Shown here: one piece after another, positions 26,035-35,582 of the stretch
How positions within the stretch are numbered: position 1 is the stretch's first letter
Layout: every line of letters starts with the position of its first letter
Assembly: GCF_001713395.1 (NCBI RefSeq)
Contig: NZ_CP016452.1
Coordinates: 2,046,001 to 2,110,000, forward strand
Reading direction: 5' to 3'
Length of the DNA stretch: 64,000 bases
Source: Sinorhizobium sp. RAC02
GTDB lineage: Bacteria; Pseudomonadota; Alphaproteobacteria; Rhizobiales; Rhizobiaceae
Made by a program: the position numbers and the translations under genes
Notes under the pieces: model-generated
Databases searched by the model: none
Seen by the model: the letters and a program-made list of their open reading frames with translations, nothing else
Told to the model about the DNA's origin: nothing

Positions 26035-27011
26035 GGTGCAGATACTTTCGTCACGGGATGGATGCAGCGGAAAGACCGGTCGCCCTGTACCGCGAGATCC
26101 GGCATGGTCAGGCAGCCCTCGTCGGCCCACTCGCAGCGCGTGCGGAAGCTGCAACCTTGCGGGAGCCGGTTGAGAGCCGGCGTCATGCCGCTGATCTGGC
26201 GCAAGCGCTCTCCGCGCCTGTTCTGCGAAGGCACCGAGGCAATCAAGCCGGCAGTGTAGCGATGGCGGGGGTCGTTGAGGACATCGGAGACGGGTCCGGT
26301 TTCCACCAGCCGGCCTGCATACATGACGGCGATGTCATCGGCCAACCGGGAGACGATCGCCAGGTCGTGGGTGATCCAGATCACCGCGGTCTTCGATTTC
26401 TCGGCAAGCTTCTGGAACTCCGCGATGATCTGGCTCTGAATGGTGACGTCCAGCGCCGTCGTCGGTTCGTCGGCAATGATGAGGTCTGGCTTGTGCAAAA
26501 GGGCAATGGCGATGGCCACGCGCTGCCGCATGCCGCCGGAAAACTGGTGGGGATAGGCCGCAAGCCGTTCCTCCGGGCTCGGAATACCGACCAGGCCGAG
26601 GGCGTCGCGGGCGCGCTGACGCGCCATCTCCTTCGGCATGGTCTCATGGGCCAGCACGGCCTCGACCATCTGGGTGCCGACCGACAGGACGGGATTGAGC
26701 GTCATCGTCGGATCCTGGAACACCATGGCGATCCGCTTGCCGCGCAGGCGCCGCATTTCCTCTTCCGAGTTCCCGGCAATATCCACGCCGTCGAAGAGGA
26801 TCTGGCCCGCGGCGATGCGGCCGGGCCGCTCCAAAAGCCGGATGATGGAAAAGCCGGTGACCGACTTTCCCGAGCCCGACTCGCCCACGAGGCCGAGCAC
26901 GCGGCCACGCTCGATCGAGAACGACACGTCGTTGACCGCCCGCGTGCCGGGCTGTCCCTTGCCGCCACCGAACTCGGTTACCAGATTGCGGACCTGCAGC
27001 AGCGCGCTCAT
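26031..27011 (-). CDS. Oligopeptide/dipeptide ABC transporter ATP-binding protein (DppD-like)
   Basis: A 326-residue ATPase. Walker [10 protein letters not shown]-loop [12 protein letters not shown], signature [15 protein letters not shown] and Walker [14 protein letters not shown] are all present, followed by the C-terminal oligo_HPY segment [14 protein letters not shown]. It is the first of two ATPases of the peptide-type importer, coupled on both sides by 4-bp ATGA overlaps. Confidence 0.92.
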   Translation of the reverse strand: MSALLQVRNLVTEFGGGKGQPGTRAVNDVSFSIERGRVLGLVGESGSGKSVTGFSIIRLLERPGRIAAGQILFDGVDIAGNSEEEMRRLRGKRIAMVFQDPTMTLNPVLSVGTQMVEAVLAHETMPKEMARQRARDALGLVGIPSPEERLAAYPHQFSGGMRQRVAIAIALLHKPDLIIADEPTTALDVTIQSQIIAEFQKLAEKSKTAVIWITHDLAIVSRLADDIAVMYAGRLVETGPVSDVLNDPRHRYTAGLIASVPSQNRRGERLRQISGMTPALNRLPQGCSFRTRCEWADEGCLTMPDLAVQGDRSFRCIHPVTKVSAP

Positions 27012-27922
27012 GATGCGTTCCTCGGATTGAGGACATCGCGCAGGCGGTCGCCGACAAGGTTGATGGCGACGATGGTGAGCAGGAGCGCGATGCCGGGAAA
27101 GAAGCTGATCCAGTAAAGCCCGGTCAGGAGATACTGGTATCCCGTCGAGATCAGCATGCCGAGCGACGGTTCGGTGACCGATGCGCCAAGGCCAAGGAAG
27201 GACAGCGTTGCCTCAAGGCCGATCGCGCGGGCCACCTGCATAGTGGCGATGACGATGACGGGCGCAAGACAGTTGGGAAGCAGGTGGCGGAAGAGAATAC
27301 GCCAGCCCGGCAGACGCAGCATGCGCGCCGCCTCGATATATTCCTTCTCACGCTCGACAAGGGCCGTTGCACGCACGGTGCGGGCATAGGTCGCCCACTC
27401 GGCGATGATCAGCGCGATGACCACATTGATGACGCCCTTGCCGAGGACTGCGAGCAGCATCAGCGCCATCAGGATCGTCGGAAACGAAAGCTGCAGATCG
27501 ACGAGGCGCATGATCACCGTTTCCGTCCGGCGCCCCATATAGGCGGCAAACAGCCCGGCCGTCGTGCCGATGGTGGCCGCCGCCAGAGCGGACAACACGC
27601 CGACCATCAGCGACGTACGAAGGCCGTAGAGGATGCCGGACAAGATGTCCCGCCCCTGGCTGTCCGTGCCGAGGTGGTAGACCAGGCCTGTCATCGATTC
27701 CGAGCCCGGCGGCAGGCGCCCGTCCATGATGTCGAGCTGCATCAGATCGTAGGGGTTCTGCGGCGATATCCAGGGCGCAAGGAGCGCCAGGCAACAGATG
27801 GCCAGAAGGGTGACGAAGCCGATGGCGGCGGCCGGTGAAGCGTAGAAGTCGACAATGCCCTTGGAAAGGCGGCTCGGCTCCGAAGCAGTCGTATCCGTAT
27901 CGTGGGTGTTGTTTCCGGACAT
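27008..27922 (-). CDS. Dipeptide-type ABC transporter permease (DppC-like)
   Basis: A 304-residue permease with an N-terminal cytoplasmic tail, one TM and then the five-TM BPD_transp_1 core. The family block LGTDSQGRDILSGILYGLRTSL and the EAA loop region (EAARMLRLPGWRILFRHLLPNCLAP) are intact. It follows the DppB-like gene by 3 bp and overlaps the DppD-like gene by 4 bp. Confidence 0.92.
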   Translation of the reverse strand: MSGNNTHDTDTTASEPSRLSKGIVDFYASPAAAIGFVTLLAICCLALLAPWISPQNPYDLMQLDIMDGRLPPGSESMTGLVYHLGTDSQGRDILSGILYGLRTSLMVGVLSALAAATIGTTAGLFAAYMGRRTETVIMRLVDLQLSFPTILMALMLLAVLGKGVINVVIALIIAEWATYARTVRATALVEREKEYIEAARMLRLPGWRILFRHLLPNCLAPVIVIATMQVARAIGLEATLSFLGLGASVTEPSLGMLISTGYQYLLTGLYWISFFPGIALLLTIVAINLVGDRLRDVLNPRNAS

Positions 27923-27925
27923 GGT

Positions 27926-28900
27926 CTAAGCCTTTGAATCCAGTCGGACCCGCGGATCCAGAAGGGTGTAACAGACGTCGATGATGAAGTTCAGGACGAC
28001 GAAGAGCAGGACCATCATCATCAGGTAGGCGACGATGACGGGGCGATCGAGAAGGTTGATCGAATCGATGATCAGCTTGCCCATGCCCGGCCATGCAAAA
28101 ATGCTTTCGGTGACCACCGAGAAAGCGATCAGCGAGCCGAATTCGAGCCCGATGATGGTCACCACCGGGATCATCAGGTTCTTCAGCACATGCACGGTGA
28201 TCACCCGGCGCTCGCGCAGGCCTTTCGCGCGGGCAAACTTGATGTAGTCCTGCGGCAGCACCTCCTGCACACCGGCGCGCGTCAATCGCAGGATCAGCGA
28301 TGTCTTGAACAAGGCGAGGTTGAAGGCTGGCAGGAGAAGATGCTTGATCCCGTCGCCGGTGAGGAACGACCATTTTATGCCTAACAGTTCCAGTGTCGGG
28401 CCGCGCCCATTGGTCGGCAACCAACCCAGCTCGACCGAAAAGACCATGATCAGCATCAAGCCGACCCAGAATGTCGGCAGCGAGAAGCCGAGGATTGAGC
28501 CGCTCATGATCAGTTTAGACGACACCCGGTTTGGATAGAGCCCGGCATAGAGACCAAGCGGCAGGCCGAAGACGAGGGCGATCAGCAAGGCGGTGATCGC
28601 CAGTTCGAGCGTAGCCGGCAGACGCTCCAGGATCAGCCCCATGGCCGGGCGACCATAGACAAAGCTGTTGCCGAAATCGCCTTGCAGCAAGCCTTGCAGG
28701 AACAACAGATATTGCTTCCAGAGCGGCTGATCGAGGCCGTAATGGGCAATCACGAGGGCGCGCTCTGCCTGATTGGCATCCGGGTTGATCAGGATATCGA
28801 CCGGATTGCCGATGACGTTTACGCCGATGAACACGATTATCGTCATCGCAACGACGACAAACACCGCCTGTATCAACCGCCTGATTATCGACGTGACCAT
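27926..28900 (-). CDS. Dipeptide-type ABC transporter permease (DppB-like)
   Basis: A 324-residue permease from the ATG at 28900 with GGAGGAG 6 nt upstream. It has DppB landmarks: the N-terminal RRLIQAVFVVVAMTIIVF helix, the periplasmic segment with GLDQPLWKQYLLFLQGLLQGDFGNS, and the EAA loop with ARAKGLRERRVITVHVLKNLMIPVVT. It forms the channel with the DppC-like subunit. About 210 bp separate it from the gamma-glutamyltransferase-like gene, with a possible repeat in between. Confidence 0.92.
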   Translation of the reverse strand: MVTSIIRRLIQAVFVVVAMTIIVFIGVNVIGNPVDILINPDANQAERALVIAHYGLDQPLWKQYLLFLQGLLQGDFGNSFVYGRPAMGLILERLPATLELAITALLIALVFGLPLGLYAGLYPNRVSSKLIMSGSILGFSLPTFWVGLMLIMVFSVELGWLPTNGRGPTLELLGIKWSFLTGDGIKHLLLPAFNLALFKTSLILRLTRAGVQEVLPQDYIKFARAKGLRERRVITVHVLKNLMIPVVTIIGLEFGSLIAFSVVTESIFAWPGMGKLIIDSINLLDRPVIVAYLMMMVLLFVVLNFIIDVCYTLLDPRVRLDSKA

Positions 28901-28904
28901 TGAA

Positions 28905-29012
28905 CTCTCCTCCAAAGCACTTCCGGTGAAAACGGGATCACTTGCAATGCTTTCTCCCCTTGTTTTTATGCAAGTCCGGTCGCAAGGACTCGACGCGCCC
29001 CTGCTGCAACTG
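28905..29012. repeat. Possible degraded rhizobial intergenic mosaic repeat
   Basis: The segment holds ACTTCCGGTGAAAACGGGAT, a spaced ATGC-rich region and a final CTGCTCTAG. This arrangement resembles intergenic repeats common in Rhizobiaceae genomes. The match is from memory of the pattern, not from a computed alignment. No gene fits in 28901-29112. Confidence 0.25.
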
Positions 29013-29112
29013 CTCTAGATTTCATTCGGCTCACAGCGAACCAGATGGACACCAGATTACTTTGTTTCCGTTCGTCTTTTCGGGAAAGCCGTCCCGCTTT
29101 TCCCGACAAACA

Positions 29113-30723
29113 TTAAGCGACGGAGATCGCCATCCCGTCTCGTTGCGGATCGGCGGCGCCCCTTGAAACCCCATTCTCGATCCTGATCGCGTGCACGGCC
29201 CCAAAAGCATAGGTCTGGGGCGAGCGTGCGACCGGATACCCATCCGCGCGCAACGCATCCTCGACCGAATGGCGAATGCGGTTGCAGATATCGATGGTGT
29301 TGGAGACGCCCGCGATGCGCGGCGCGACGACTGCATCGAGCACCGGCATGTCGAAGTCGATCATGTTCATAAGGCATTGCGCGACGGACGGAGCGATATA
29401 GCTCCCCCCCGGCGCACCGATGACGATGCAGGGCTCGCCGTCCTTGAAGACGATCGTTGGGGCGGCGGAGCTTGGGCGCCGCTTTCCGGGCGCGATGGAA
29501 CCGGGCTTGCCCGGAACCGGATTGAAGCGGCTCATCGTGCCGTTATACATGAAGCCGAGACCCTCCGTGATCGCGCCGGACGGGCTGCCCAGCGTGTGCG
29601 TCATGGCAACGGCATTGCCGTCCTTGTCGATAACCGAGATATGGGTCGTGTCGCGCTGCGAGCGGTCGAGACGCGAGACTGTCGCTCGTTCGCCGGCCTT
29701 GATCGACGCGGCAAGGGCTTTGGCGTGCTCACGCGATAGCAGTTTTTCGTAGGGCACCTCGACATAGGCGGGATCGCCCATATGGGCATCCTTGTCGATG
29801 GTCATTCTCTTCATGGCTTCGAAGAGGATGCGGATATGCTCGACGCTGCCATGCTGCATCGCGCCGACATCGAACTCTTCCATGATGTGCAGAAGTTCGA
29901 GCATGGGAAAGCCGGAGCCGGGTGGCGGCGACGTGGCGATGCGATGCCCGCGATACTCGCCCCAGACGGGTTCGACGCGCGATAGCTCGTATTCGGCCAG
30001 GTCCTGCCGGTCGATCAGGCCGCCATTGGCCTTGAAGTCGGCGGCGATCTGTTCGGCAATCTCGCCGTGGTAGAAGATGTCGGAGCCGCCGCTTCTCGCG
30101 ATCCGCTCGAGAGTCTGCGCCATGTCCGTGTTGACGAGCAGATCGCCAATGTTCCGTACGCTGCCGTCTTCCTGGAAATAGACGCGCCGGCCGGTGGCGG
30201 AATAGCTGAGCTTGTCAATGGTGTTGGCAAAGCCGTCATTCGACTGGTCCTTGGTCCAGTACCAGTGCATGTGGCTCCGGATCATGAAGCCATCGCGCGC
30301 ATAACGCACCGCCGGCGCGATGAGGTCGGCCCAGTCGAATGTGCCGTAATCCCGGAGCGCGGTCTCATAGCCCTTCAGCGATCCAGGCGTGCAGACCGCA
30401 AGATAGCCGATATCGGAAACGTTTCCTTCCAGCACATAGCCAAAGCCGTCGCGGCTTTCGTGCTTGATCGCGCCTTGCCACATGTCCGCCGTCGCCTTCA
30501 GCGGCGCGCGGGCGTAAAACTCCAGAATTTCGTGCACGCCCTTTTTCGGCATATGCACATGCATCGACCCGAACCCGCCGATGCCGGCCATCTGCGGATC
30601 CACGACACCCTGCACGAAGGCGCAGGCAAGCGCCGCATCTACGGCATTGCCGCCCCGCTCCAGGACATGGGCACCAGCTTCCACCGCCTCGGGCTGAGGC
30701 GCGACAATCGTTGCATTTCTCAT
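29113..30723 (-). CDS. Gamma-glutamyltransferase-family protein, apparently cytoplasmic
   Basis: A 536-residue Ntn-hydrolase. The N-terminal region has ERGGNAVDAALACAFVQGVVDP and GIGGFGSMHVH. The self-cleavage site is D358/T359 in RDTTHISVIDKDGNAVAMTHTL, where Thr359 becomes the nucleophile of the small subunit. Later blocks GSPSGAITEGLGFMYN and GAPGGSYI are typical. No signal peptide is present, unlike classical periplasmic GGT. The ATG at 30723 overlaps the upstream hydrolase stop. It probably acts on an imported gamma-glutamyl or related amide compound; some family members are cephalosporin acylases or 2-hydroxypropyl-type amidases, so the substrate is open. Confidence 0.85.
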   Translation of the reverse strand: MRNATIVAPQPEAVEAGAHVLERGGNAVDAALACAFVQGVVDPQMAGIGGFGSMHVHMPKKGVHEILEFYARAPLKATADMWQGAIKHESRDGFGYVLEGNVSDIGYLAVCTPGSLKGYETALRDYGTFDWADLIAPAVRYARDGFMIRSHMHWYWTKDQSNDGFANTIDKLSYSATGRRVYFQEDGSVRNIGDLLVNTDMAQTLERIARSGGSDIFYHGEIAEQIAADFKANGGLIDRQDLAEYELSRVEPVWGEYRGHRIATSPPPGSGFPMLELLHIMEEFDVGAMQHGSVEHIRILFEAMKRMTIDKDAHMGDPAYVEVPYEKLLSREHAKALAASIKAGERATVSRLDRSQRDTTHISVIDKDGNAVAMTHTLGSPSGAITEGLGFMYNGTMSRFNPVPGKPGSIAPGKRRPSSAAPTIVFKDGEPCIVIGAPGGSYIAPSVAQCLMNMIDFDMPVLDAVVAPRIAGVSNTIDICNRIRHSVEDALRADGYPVARSPQTYAFGAVHAIRIENGVSRGAADPQRDGMAISVA

Positions 30724-31574
30724 TTTGCGCGATGGTCCTTCAATACCTTTGCCAGAAACGCCTTGACGTGGCCCAGCACCTTGATCCGGTCGTGGGAGAC
30801 TCCCGGCACGCTGTTGAACGTCACATCCACGCCCGCATCGCGGAACGAGTTGGCGAGCGCGGCCAGACGCTCGGGGCGCGTCGCACCGGCATCGTTCGCG
30901 CCCTCCATGTAATATCTTCCGCCCGGCTTGTGGGTGATTTCCCAGGTCTCCAGATCGGCACCACCGACGACCATCTGCACCGGAACCTTGGCAAGCTCCT
31001 GCGGCTGGAACGGTTTGCCGAACCGCGTCTCCAGATCGCGAATGCCGATCCACCAGTCACGCGTCGGATCGAGAAGCGTCACCGAGCCTGGTGCGCCGAT
31101 CGATGCGGCCCAGAGTTTTTCCGGATGAAGGATCGCAAAGCGATGGGTGAAATGCCCGCCACCAGAAAAGCCGAACATGGCGAAGGTCGACCAGTCCTGG
31201 CCGTATTTGACGGCCACTTCCTCGACCATGGCGAGCACGACATGGTCGTAGCGGATGTCGCCTTCCTCGATGAACTTGTAGCCGGAGCGCGCGTCGTCGC
31301 CGAGTACGCCGACAGGGAAGATCGGACACAGGATGGCGCAGTCGTTGTAGAGACCGAACTCGGCAAAACCGTCGCGAAAATCAATAGCCGAGGTGCGGCC
31401 CGTGCCGTGCACCGCGACCAGAAGGTCGATTTTGCGGCCATCGACCGCCGTGGGCGGCACGTAGAGCAGCATATGAAGGCGCGGGTCGACTTTCGAGGCG
31501 AAGATCGCCGTCTGGCCATAGTCATAGATCGCCTTCGCCCGGGCATTGGCGTCGCCCGTTCCGAGTTCCTGCAT
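30720..31574 (-). CDS. Alpha/beta-fold hydrolase
   Basis: A 284-residue protein of the esterase_phb/dienelactone-like group. It has LLVAVHGTGRT as oxyanion strand, MFGFSGGGHFTHRFAILHP with the nucleophile Ser in GFSGGG, and a late VVGGADLETW and SVPGVSHD with Asp and His candidates. It lacks a signal peptide. It follows the binding-protein gene after a strong stem-loop and overlaps the GGT-like gene by 4 bp (ATGA). It probably hydrolyses an ester or amide of the imported compound; the specific activity is unknown. Confidence 0.75.
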   Translation of the reverse strand: MQELGTGDANARAKAIYDYGQTAIFASKVDPRLHMLLYVPPTAVDGRKIDLLVAVHGTGRTSAIDFRDGFAEFGLYNDCAILCPIFPVGVLGDDARSGYKFIEEGDIRYDHVVLAMVEEVAVKYGQDWSTFAMFGFSGGGHFTHRFAILHPEKLWAASIGAPGSVTLLDPTRDWWIGIRDLETRFGKPFQPQELAKVPVQMVVGGADLETWEITHKPGGRYYMEGANDAGATRPERLAALANSFRDAGVDVTFNSVPGVSHDRIKVLGHVKAFLAKVLKDHRAK

Positions 31575-31602
31575 GATTGTCTCCTGGGATATCCGATAGT
31601 TT

Positions 31603-31625
31603 GGGGGCCGCTTGGTGCGGCCCCC
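31603..31625 (-). other. Stem-loop after the peptide-type binding-protein gene
   Basis: GGGGGCCGC (31603-31611) and GCGGCCCCC (31617-31625) form a perfect 9-bp stem around a 5-nt loop. It sits 11 bp past the binding-protein stop and before the hydrolase start. No U-run follows on the minus strand. Such structures stabilise the 3' end of the binding-protein mRNA and lower downstream expression. Confidence 0.65.
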
Positions 31626-31636
31626 GCAGCCTGCGA

Positions 31637-33211
31637 TCAGTTCGCGGGCTTCACGTCATAGGCGAGCGTGTACTTGTCGCCGCGCGGGGTGTAGGCAACC
31701 GTCTTCTTGGCGCCGAGCACGACGTTCTCGTAGTGCATGGGCAGGATCCAGAGATTGCCGAAGGTCAGTGTCGACAATTCCTGCAGCAGCGGGTTGCGTT
31801 CCGCCTCGTCCAGCGTGGAGCTGGCGCGGGCGAGCACGTCGTCGATCTTCGGATCCGAAACGCCGCCGCCATTGTAGCGCCCGGTGCCCTTAGCCTCGTC
31901 GCGCGTGGCGACCAGGGCGACGGTCGGATTGGTCGTCTCGCCGGTGTTGACGCCCCACGAGCCGAGATAGGTGCTGTAGGCGCCTTCCGAATAGGCCTCC
32001 GAATACATCGCCCAGGGCAATACCTCGACCTTGGACTGAATGCCGATGCGCGTGAACATCTGGCCGATGGCCTGGAGTACCTCGGCGTCCTTGACGTAGC
32101 GGCCGTTGGGGCCGTGCAACGTCAGGCTGAAGCCGTCCGGATAACCTGCCTCGGCCAGAAGTGCCTTGGCGGCGGCCGGGTCGTAGGCGACTTTCTCGAC
32201 CTTGTCGCTGTAGCCGGCATATCCCTCGGCAACGAACTGGTCGGCGACGGTGCCGTTCTTCTGCATGACCCGGTCGACGATCGCCGGGCGATTGATCGAC
32301 ATCAGCATGGCCCGGCGGACCTTGGTATCCTTGAGCGGGTTCTTGCCAAGGTCAGATCCGTCTGCGGCCTTGATGAAGGGCGAGGCATCACGGCTGACGT
32401 CCATGCCGAGATAGACGAGGCGCGACGACTGACCGTTGATGACCTGCAGCGTATCGCTCGTCTCGACGCGGGCCATGCCGTCGGCCGGAAGCGCCTCGAT
32501 GACGTCGATCTCGTTCGATAGCAGTGATGCCAGCCGGGCGCCGTCATCGGGTAGAAAGCGCAGGGTGACGTTCGACCAGTGCGAGGCGCCGGCGAAATAG
32601 CCGTCGTTGCGCTTCAGCGTCAGGTCGCTACCCGGCGAATAGGACACGAAGGAATAGGCCCCCGTTCCGACCGCACACTTGCCGCTGTCGAAATCCTGCA
32701 CCGGTGCATCCTTGCAGTCGGCGCTGATAATGCGGATACGGCTGACCGAGTTCAGGATGAGCGGATCAGGAACCTTGGTTTCGACGATGACGGTGAGTGG
32801 ATCCTTGGCGGTCACGTTCGCGATGTTGCGGGTGTAGGAGGCAAAACCCTGGCTCGGCTTGTCGCGGGCCCGCAGCAGGGAGGCCACGACATCGTCGGCG
32901 TTGAACTCGCTGCCGTCGTGAAATTTTACGCCGGCGCGCAGCTTGAATTCCCAGTGTGTGGGGTCGACAGCCTTCCATTCGGTGGCCAGTTCCGGGTCGT
33001 TTGCCGATGTGCCGGTGAGGTTGATCAAGCTGTCCCAGACGTGACGGGACGTGGCGTTGTTCGGCGCAGAGCTGTCCTCATGCGGATCGAGGGTCGTCGG
33101 CGTGGTCGACATGCCTATCATCAGGGGGCTCTCCTGCGCTACGACCAATGCAGGAACGGCGATGGTACCGAGCAGCGCAATGGCGGCCCGCGTCAATATC
33201 TTTGCGGTCAT
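31637..33211 (-). CDS. Periplasmic substrate-binding protein of a dipeptide-type ABC importer (DppA/OppA family)
   Basis: A 524-residue SBP_bac_5 protein. The signal peptide (MTAKILTRAAIALLGTIAVPALVVAQ) is followed by TTPTTLDPHEDSS and the family blocks LATEWKAVDPTHWEFKLRAGVKFHDGSEFNADDVVASL and VRRAMLMSINRPAIVDRV. It binds the substrate for the DppBCDF-like subunits downstream. The operon also encodes a GGT-like enzyme and an M20 hydrolase, so the ligand may be a gamma-glutamyl or N-acyl compound rather than a simple dipeptide. Confidence 0.9.
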   Translation of the reverse strand: MTAKILTRAAIALLGTIAVPALVVAQESPLMIGMSTTPTTLDPHEDSSAPNNATSRHVWDSLINLTGTSANDPELATEWKAVDPTHWEFKLRAGVKFHDGSEFNADDVVASLLRARDKPSQGFASYTRNIANVTAKDPLTVIVETKVPDPLILNSVSRIRIISADCKDAPVQDFDSGKCAVGTGAYSFVSYSPGSDLTLKRNDGYFAGASHWSNVTLRFLPDDGARLASLLSNEIDVIEALPADGMARVETSDTLQVINGQSSRLVYLGMDVSRDASPFIKAADGSDLGKNPLKDTKVRRAMLMSINRPAIVDRVMQKNGTVADQFVAEGYAGYSDKVEKVAYDPAAAKALLAEAGYPDGFSLTLHGPNGRYVKDAEVLQAIGQMFTRIGIQSKVEVLPWAMYSEAYSEGAYSTYLGSWGVNTGETTNPTVALVATRDEAKGTGRYNGGGVSDPKIDDVLARASSTLDEAERNPLLQELSTLTFGNLWILPMHYENVVLGAKKTVAYTPRGDKYTLAYDVKPAN

Positions 33212-33334
33212 CTTTACAATCCCAGTTGGAGTTTCCTGCCGGTCTAGCGCCAGCCTGACGAGCGGTTCTCAGCCTCTCTTGGAAAAAACGTAAGTTCCCT
33301 GGGTGCATATTGTCAAATAGAAAACCAGCGTGTT

Positions 33335-33355
33335 ACGATAGATGAAACACATCGT
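33335..33355. promoter_or_regulatory. Putative IclR operator between divergent genes
   Basis: An inverted repeat ACGAT (33335-33339) and ATCGT (33351-33355), with an inner GATG/CATC pair (33341-33344 and 33350-33353), lies just ahead of the iclR-type start. It sits in the 155-bp gap to the divergent binding-protein gene. Position and symmetry suit autoregulation plus control of the transporter operon. The site is inferred from symmetry only. Confidence 0.35.
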
Positions 33356-33366
33356 TCCAGGCTGAA

Positions 33367-34164
33367 ATGCGACTGTTTCCGCGACGAAAACGCTCCGCGA
33401 AAGATGAGAAAATGTTGGAAAAAAGCTCTACTGTTCAGGCAGTTGATGTTTGCATCGATGTGCTCCTCGATGTGGCAAAGAACCCAGACTGTCGGCTGGC
33501 CGACATTGCCAAGAGCACCGGTGAAACCAAGCCAAGAATCTTGCGAATGTTACGCACAATGGAATGCCGCGGGCTGGTCCGCAAGAGCAGCAGCGGGACC
33601 TATCGCCTTGGCAACACTGCCATCGTGCTCGGCACGGCCGCCTCGACCCAGGTCGACCTGGTCAGAATTGCAAACCCGATCCTGGAACAGCTCGGGCAGA
33701 AGGTGAATGAAACGACCCAGCTGAGGATCATCGACAACGGTGAATCCCTGTGCATCGCCAAATTCGAGCCGACGCGCGACCTGCGTGTGCATTCGATGAT
33801 CGGACGGCGCCGGCCGCTTTATGCGGGCTCCTACAAGGTGCTCCTCGCCTACCTGCCACCGCAGGTCCAGGCCCAGATGATCCCGGAAAAACTCGAGCGG
33901 TTCACACCCCGGACGATCACTAGCCGTGCAAAGCTGGACGCCGAGCTGAAGCGCATCCGCGAGGCCGGCCATTGCGTCAGCCGCGGCGAGGTCAGCGATC
34001 AGCTCGTGTCGGTCTCCGTCCCGGTTCTAGCCTTCGACGGCTCGGTGATCGCCGCCGTGAACGTCGCCGCCCCGGCCTTTCGCACGCAGGACACCGATGT
34101 CCAGCGCTACGTCGCCCTGCTGAAGGACGCCGCCAGGAAAATATCCGAAGGCCTCGGCTGGTAG
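33367..34164 (+). CDS. IclR-family transcriptional regulator
   Basis: A 265-residue regulator. The N-terminal winged helix has SSTVQAVDVCIDVL, CRLADIAKSTGETKPRILRMLRTMECRGLV and GTYRLGNTA. The C-terminal effector domain has RRRPLYAGSYKVLLAYLP, GHCVSRGEV and VSVPVLAFDGSVIAAVNVAAPAFR. It is divergent from the peptide-type importer operon and very probably its local regulator. The start could also be the ATG at 33412; the ATG at 33367 has AGG 5 nt upstream and is kept. Confidence 0.9.
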   Translation: MRLFPRRKRSAKDEKMLEKSSTVQAVDVCIDVLLDVAKNPDCRLADIAKSTGETKPRILRMLRTMECRGLVRKSSSGTYRLGNTAIVLGTAASTQVDLVRIANPILEQLGQKVNETTQLRIIDNGESLCIAKFEPTRDLRVHSMIGRRRPLYAGSYKVLLAYLPPQVQAQMIPEKLERFTPRTITSRAKLDAELKRIREAGHCVSRGEVSDQLVSVSVPVLAFDGSVIAAVNVAAPAFRTQDTDVQRYVALLKDAARKISEGLGW

Positions 34165-34582
34165 TGAGCTATGGGGTTCTGTCACGAACCAAATCGGAAT
34201 TTGTTTCTAAGATACACTCATTGGCCAAGGGCCAGCATTTCAGGCGAACGTCTCCTTTGAGACTCGCGGCAATGCAAGGAACGAGACACTCTTCCCATTC
34301 GTTTCGGTTCCGTACCTGAAGCAGAACTACATGGACATCGCGATGTAGTTTGATCGCTCCACTGGGACAGTCACGATCAACGCGGAGGCAAAGCCAAGCC
34401 GCCGCGCTTGCGCGCGTGTCCCCGGAAGGGGTGAATCGTGAAGACCCGAACCTGGGCCAGGCCGCCATTCAAGGAAGCGGAATTGGGGCGCGCTCCGGTG
34501 GCAGTTCATTTGTCGCGCCGTTCTTGCGCGCGATCCGCAGTGGGCAACGATTTCTCTTGTCGTTTTGCATCTAAGCAATGGT
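34165..34582. other. Non-coding gap between the IclR gene and the Liv operon
   Basis: About 420 bases with no recognisable gene on either strand. A small hairpin GGTTC-TGTCAC-GAACC (34175-34190) follows the iclR stop and could serve as a weak terminator. Short open frames are arginine-rich and unconserved in appearance. This marks the left border of the divergent two-transporter locus. Confidence 0.4.
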
Positions 34583-35575
34583 TCACCTACGGCCTAACTC
34601 TTCAGATCGTTCGGGGGTGGTGTCGGCCGGCTTGGCGGGCCTCGCGAACATGTTGGACGATATCTGCGCCAATCCACCGGGAAAGAAGCGGAGCACCAGG
34701 ATGATGCCGACCGCGAGCAGCATGTGTTTGGTCGCCTTGAGATCGGGGAACTGTTCAAGATACTCGCTGATCATGACGATCCCGACCGCCGCGACCGCAG
34801 GGCCGACGATGCTGCCGGCGCCCCCCACCAGAAGCATCGTGAGGATCAGCGTCGAGGTGCTGAAGGAGAAGACTTCCGGCGCGGCGACGCGGAAGTAGAT
34901 GCAGTAGAGCGCGCCGGCAATACCGGTAGGAATGGCGCTGATAACCAGCATCGTCAGCCGGATGCGTGTCTGGTCGATCCCGCGCGCAGCGGCGTATTCC
35001 GGGTTGTCGCGCACGGCCCGCGCCGTCTTGCCGAGAGACGACCGCGCGATCGCGATAAGAGCCGCTATGCAGGCAAGGGAAAGGACAAGGGAGACATAAT
35101 AGTAGCCGAGCCGTTGATCGCGGGCGAGGTTGTAGTCACCGATCCGGAGGCTCGGTACGCGTACGATGCCGCCGGCTCCACCGGTGAGATCGCCCTGGCT
35201 CATCACGACCTGCAGGCAAAGCTGCGAGAAGGCAAAGGTGACGAGCACAACATAGATGCCGCGCAGCCGAAGCGTCGGCGCCGCCACGACCAACGCAGCC
35301 AGCGCGGCGACGATACCGGCGATTGGAATGACCAACCATGGATCGACGCCGACCTGCGTGGTCAGGATTCCGGCCGTATAGACGCCGAGCCCGAAGAAGG
35401 CGATATGGCCGAAATTGAAGAGGCCGGTGAGACCGAGCGTCAGGTCCCAGCTCGCAGCGACGATCGCAAAGAGAAAGGCCAGGATGAAAAGATGACGAAT
35501 GTACGGCCCTTGCAGGACGAGCGGCAGCAGCAACAACATGAGGACTGCGGCGATGGCGAGCGGTCGGTTGATCAT
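34583..35575 (-). CDS. Branched-chain-type ABC transporter permease (LivM-like), first system
   Basis: From the ATG at 35575, with GAGG 5 nt upstream, a 330-residue LivM-type permease. Motifs: SWDLTLGLTGLFNFGHIAFFGLGVYTAGIL, ARAVRDNPEYAAARGID and LLVGGAGSIVGPAV. It is the last gene of the minus-strand operon and pairs with the LivH-like gene 7 bp upstream. The substrate is unknown; the operon partners suggest an amino-acid derivative. Confidence 0.9.
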   Translation of the reverse strand: MINRPLAIAAVLMLLLLPLVLQGPYIRHLFILAFLFAIVAASWDLTLGLTGLFNFGHIAFFGLGVYTAGILTTQVGVDPWLVIPIAGIVAALAALVVAAPTLRLRGIYVVLVTFAFSQLCLQVVMSQGDLTGGAGGIVRVPSLRIGDYNLARDQRLGYYYVSLVLSLACIAALIAIARSSLGKTARAVRDNPEYAAARGIDQTRIRLTMLVISAIPTGIAGALYCIYFRVAAPEVFSFSTSTLILTMLLVGGAGSIVGPAVAAVGIVMISEYLEQFPDLKATKHMLLAVGIILVLRFFPGGLAQISSNMFARPAKPADTTPERSEELGRR

Positions 35576-35582
35576 ATCCACC

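Noticed and set aside
26035..26154. An N-terminal extension of the DppF-like ATPase
   Set aside because: The added residues are antisense to the DppD-like gene and lack similarity; the ATGA overlap at 26031-26034 gives the better start.
34175..34190. GGTTC-TGTCAC-GAACC considered as an IS6-family terminal repeat
   Set aside because: No second copy, no target duplication and no transposase sequence follow within 400 bp; treated as a small hairpin after the iclR gene.
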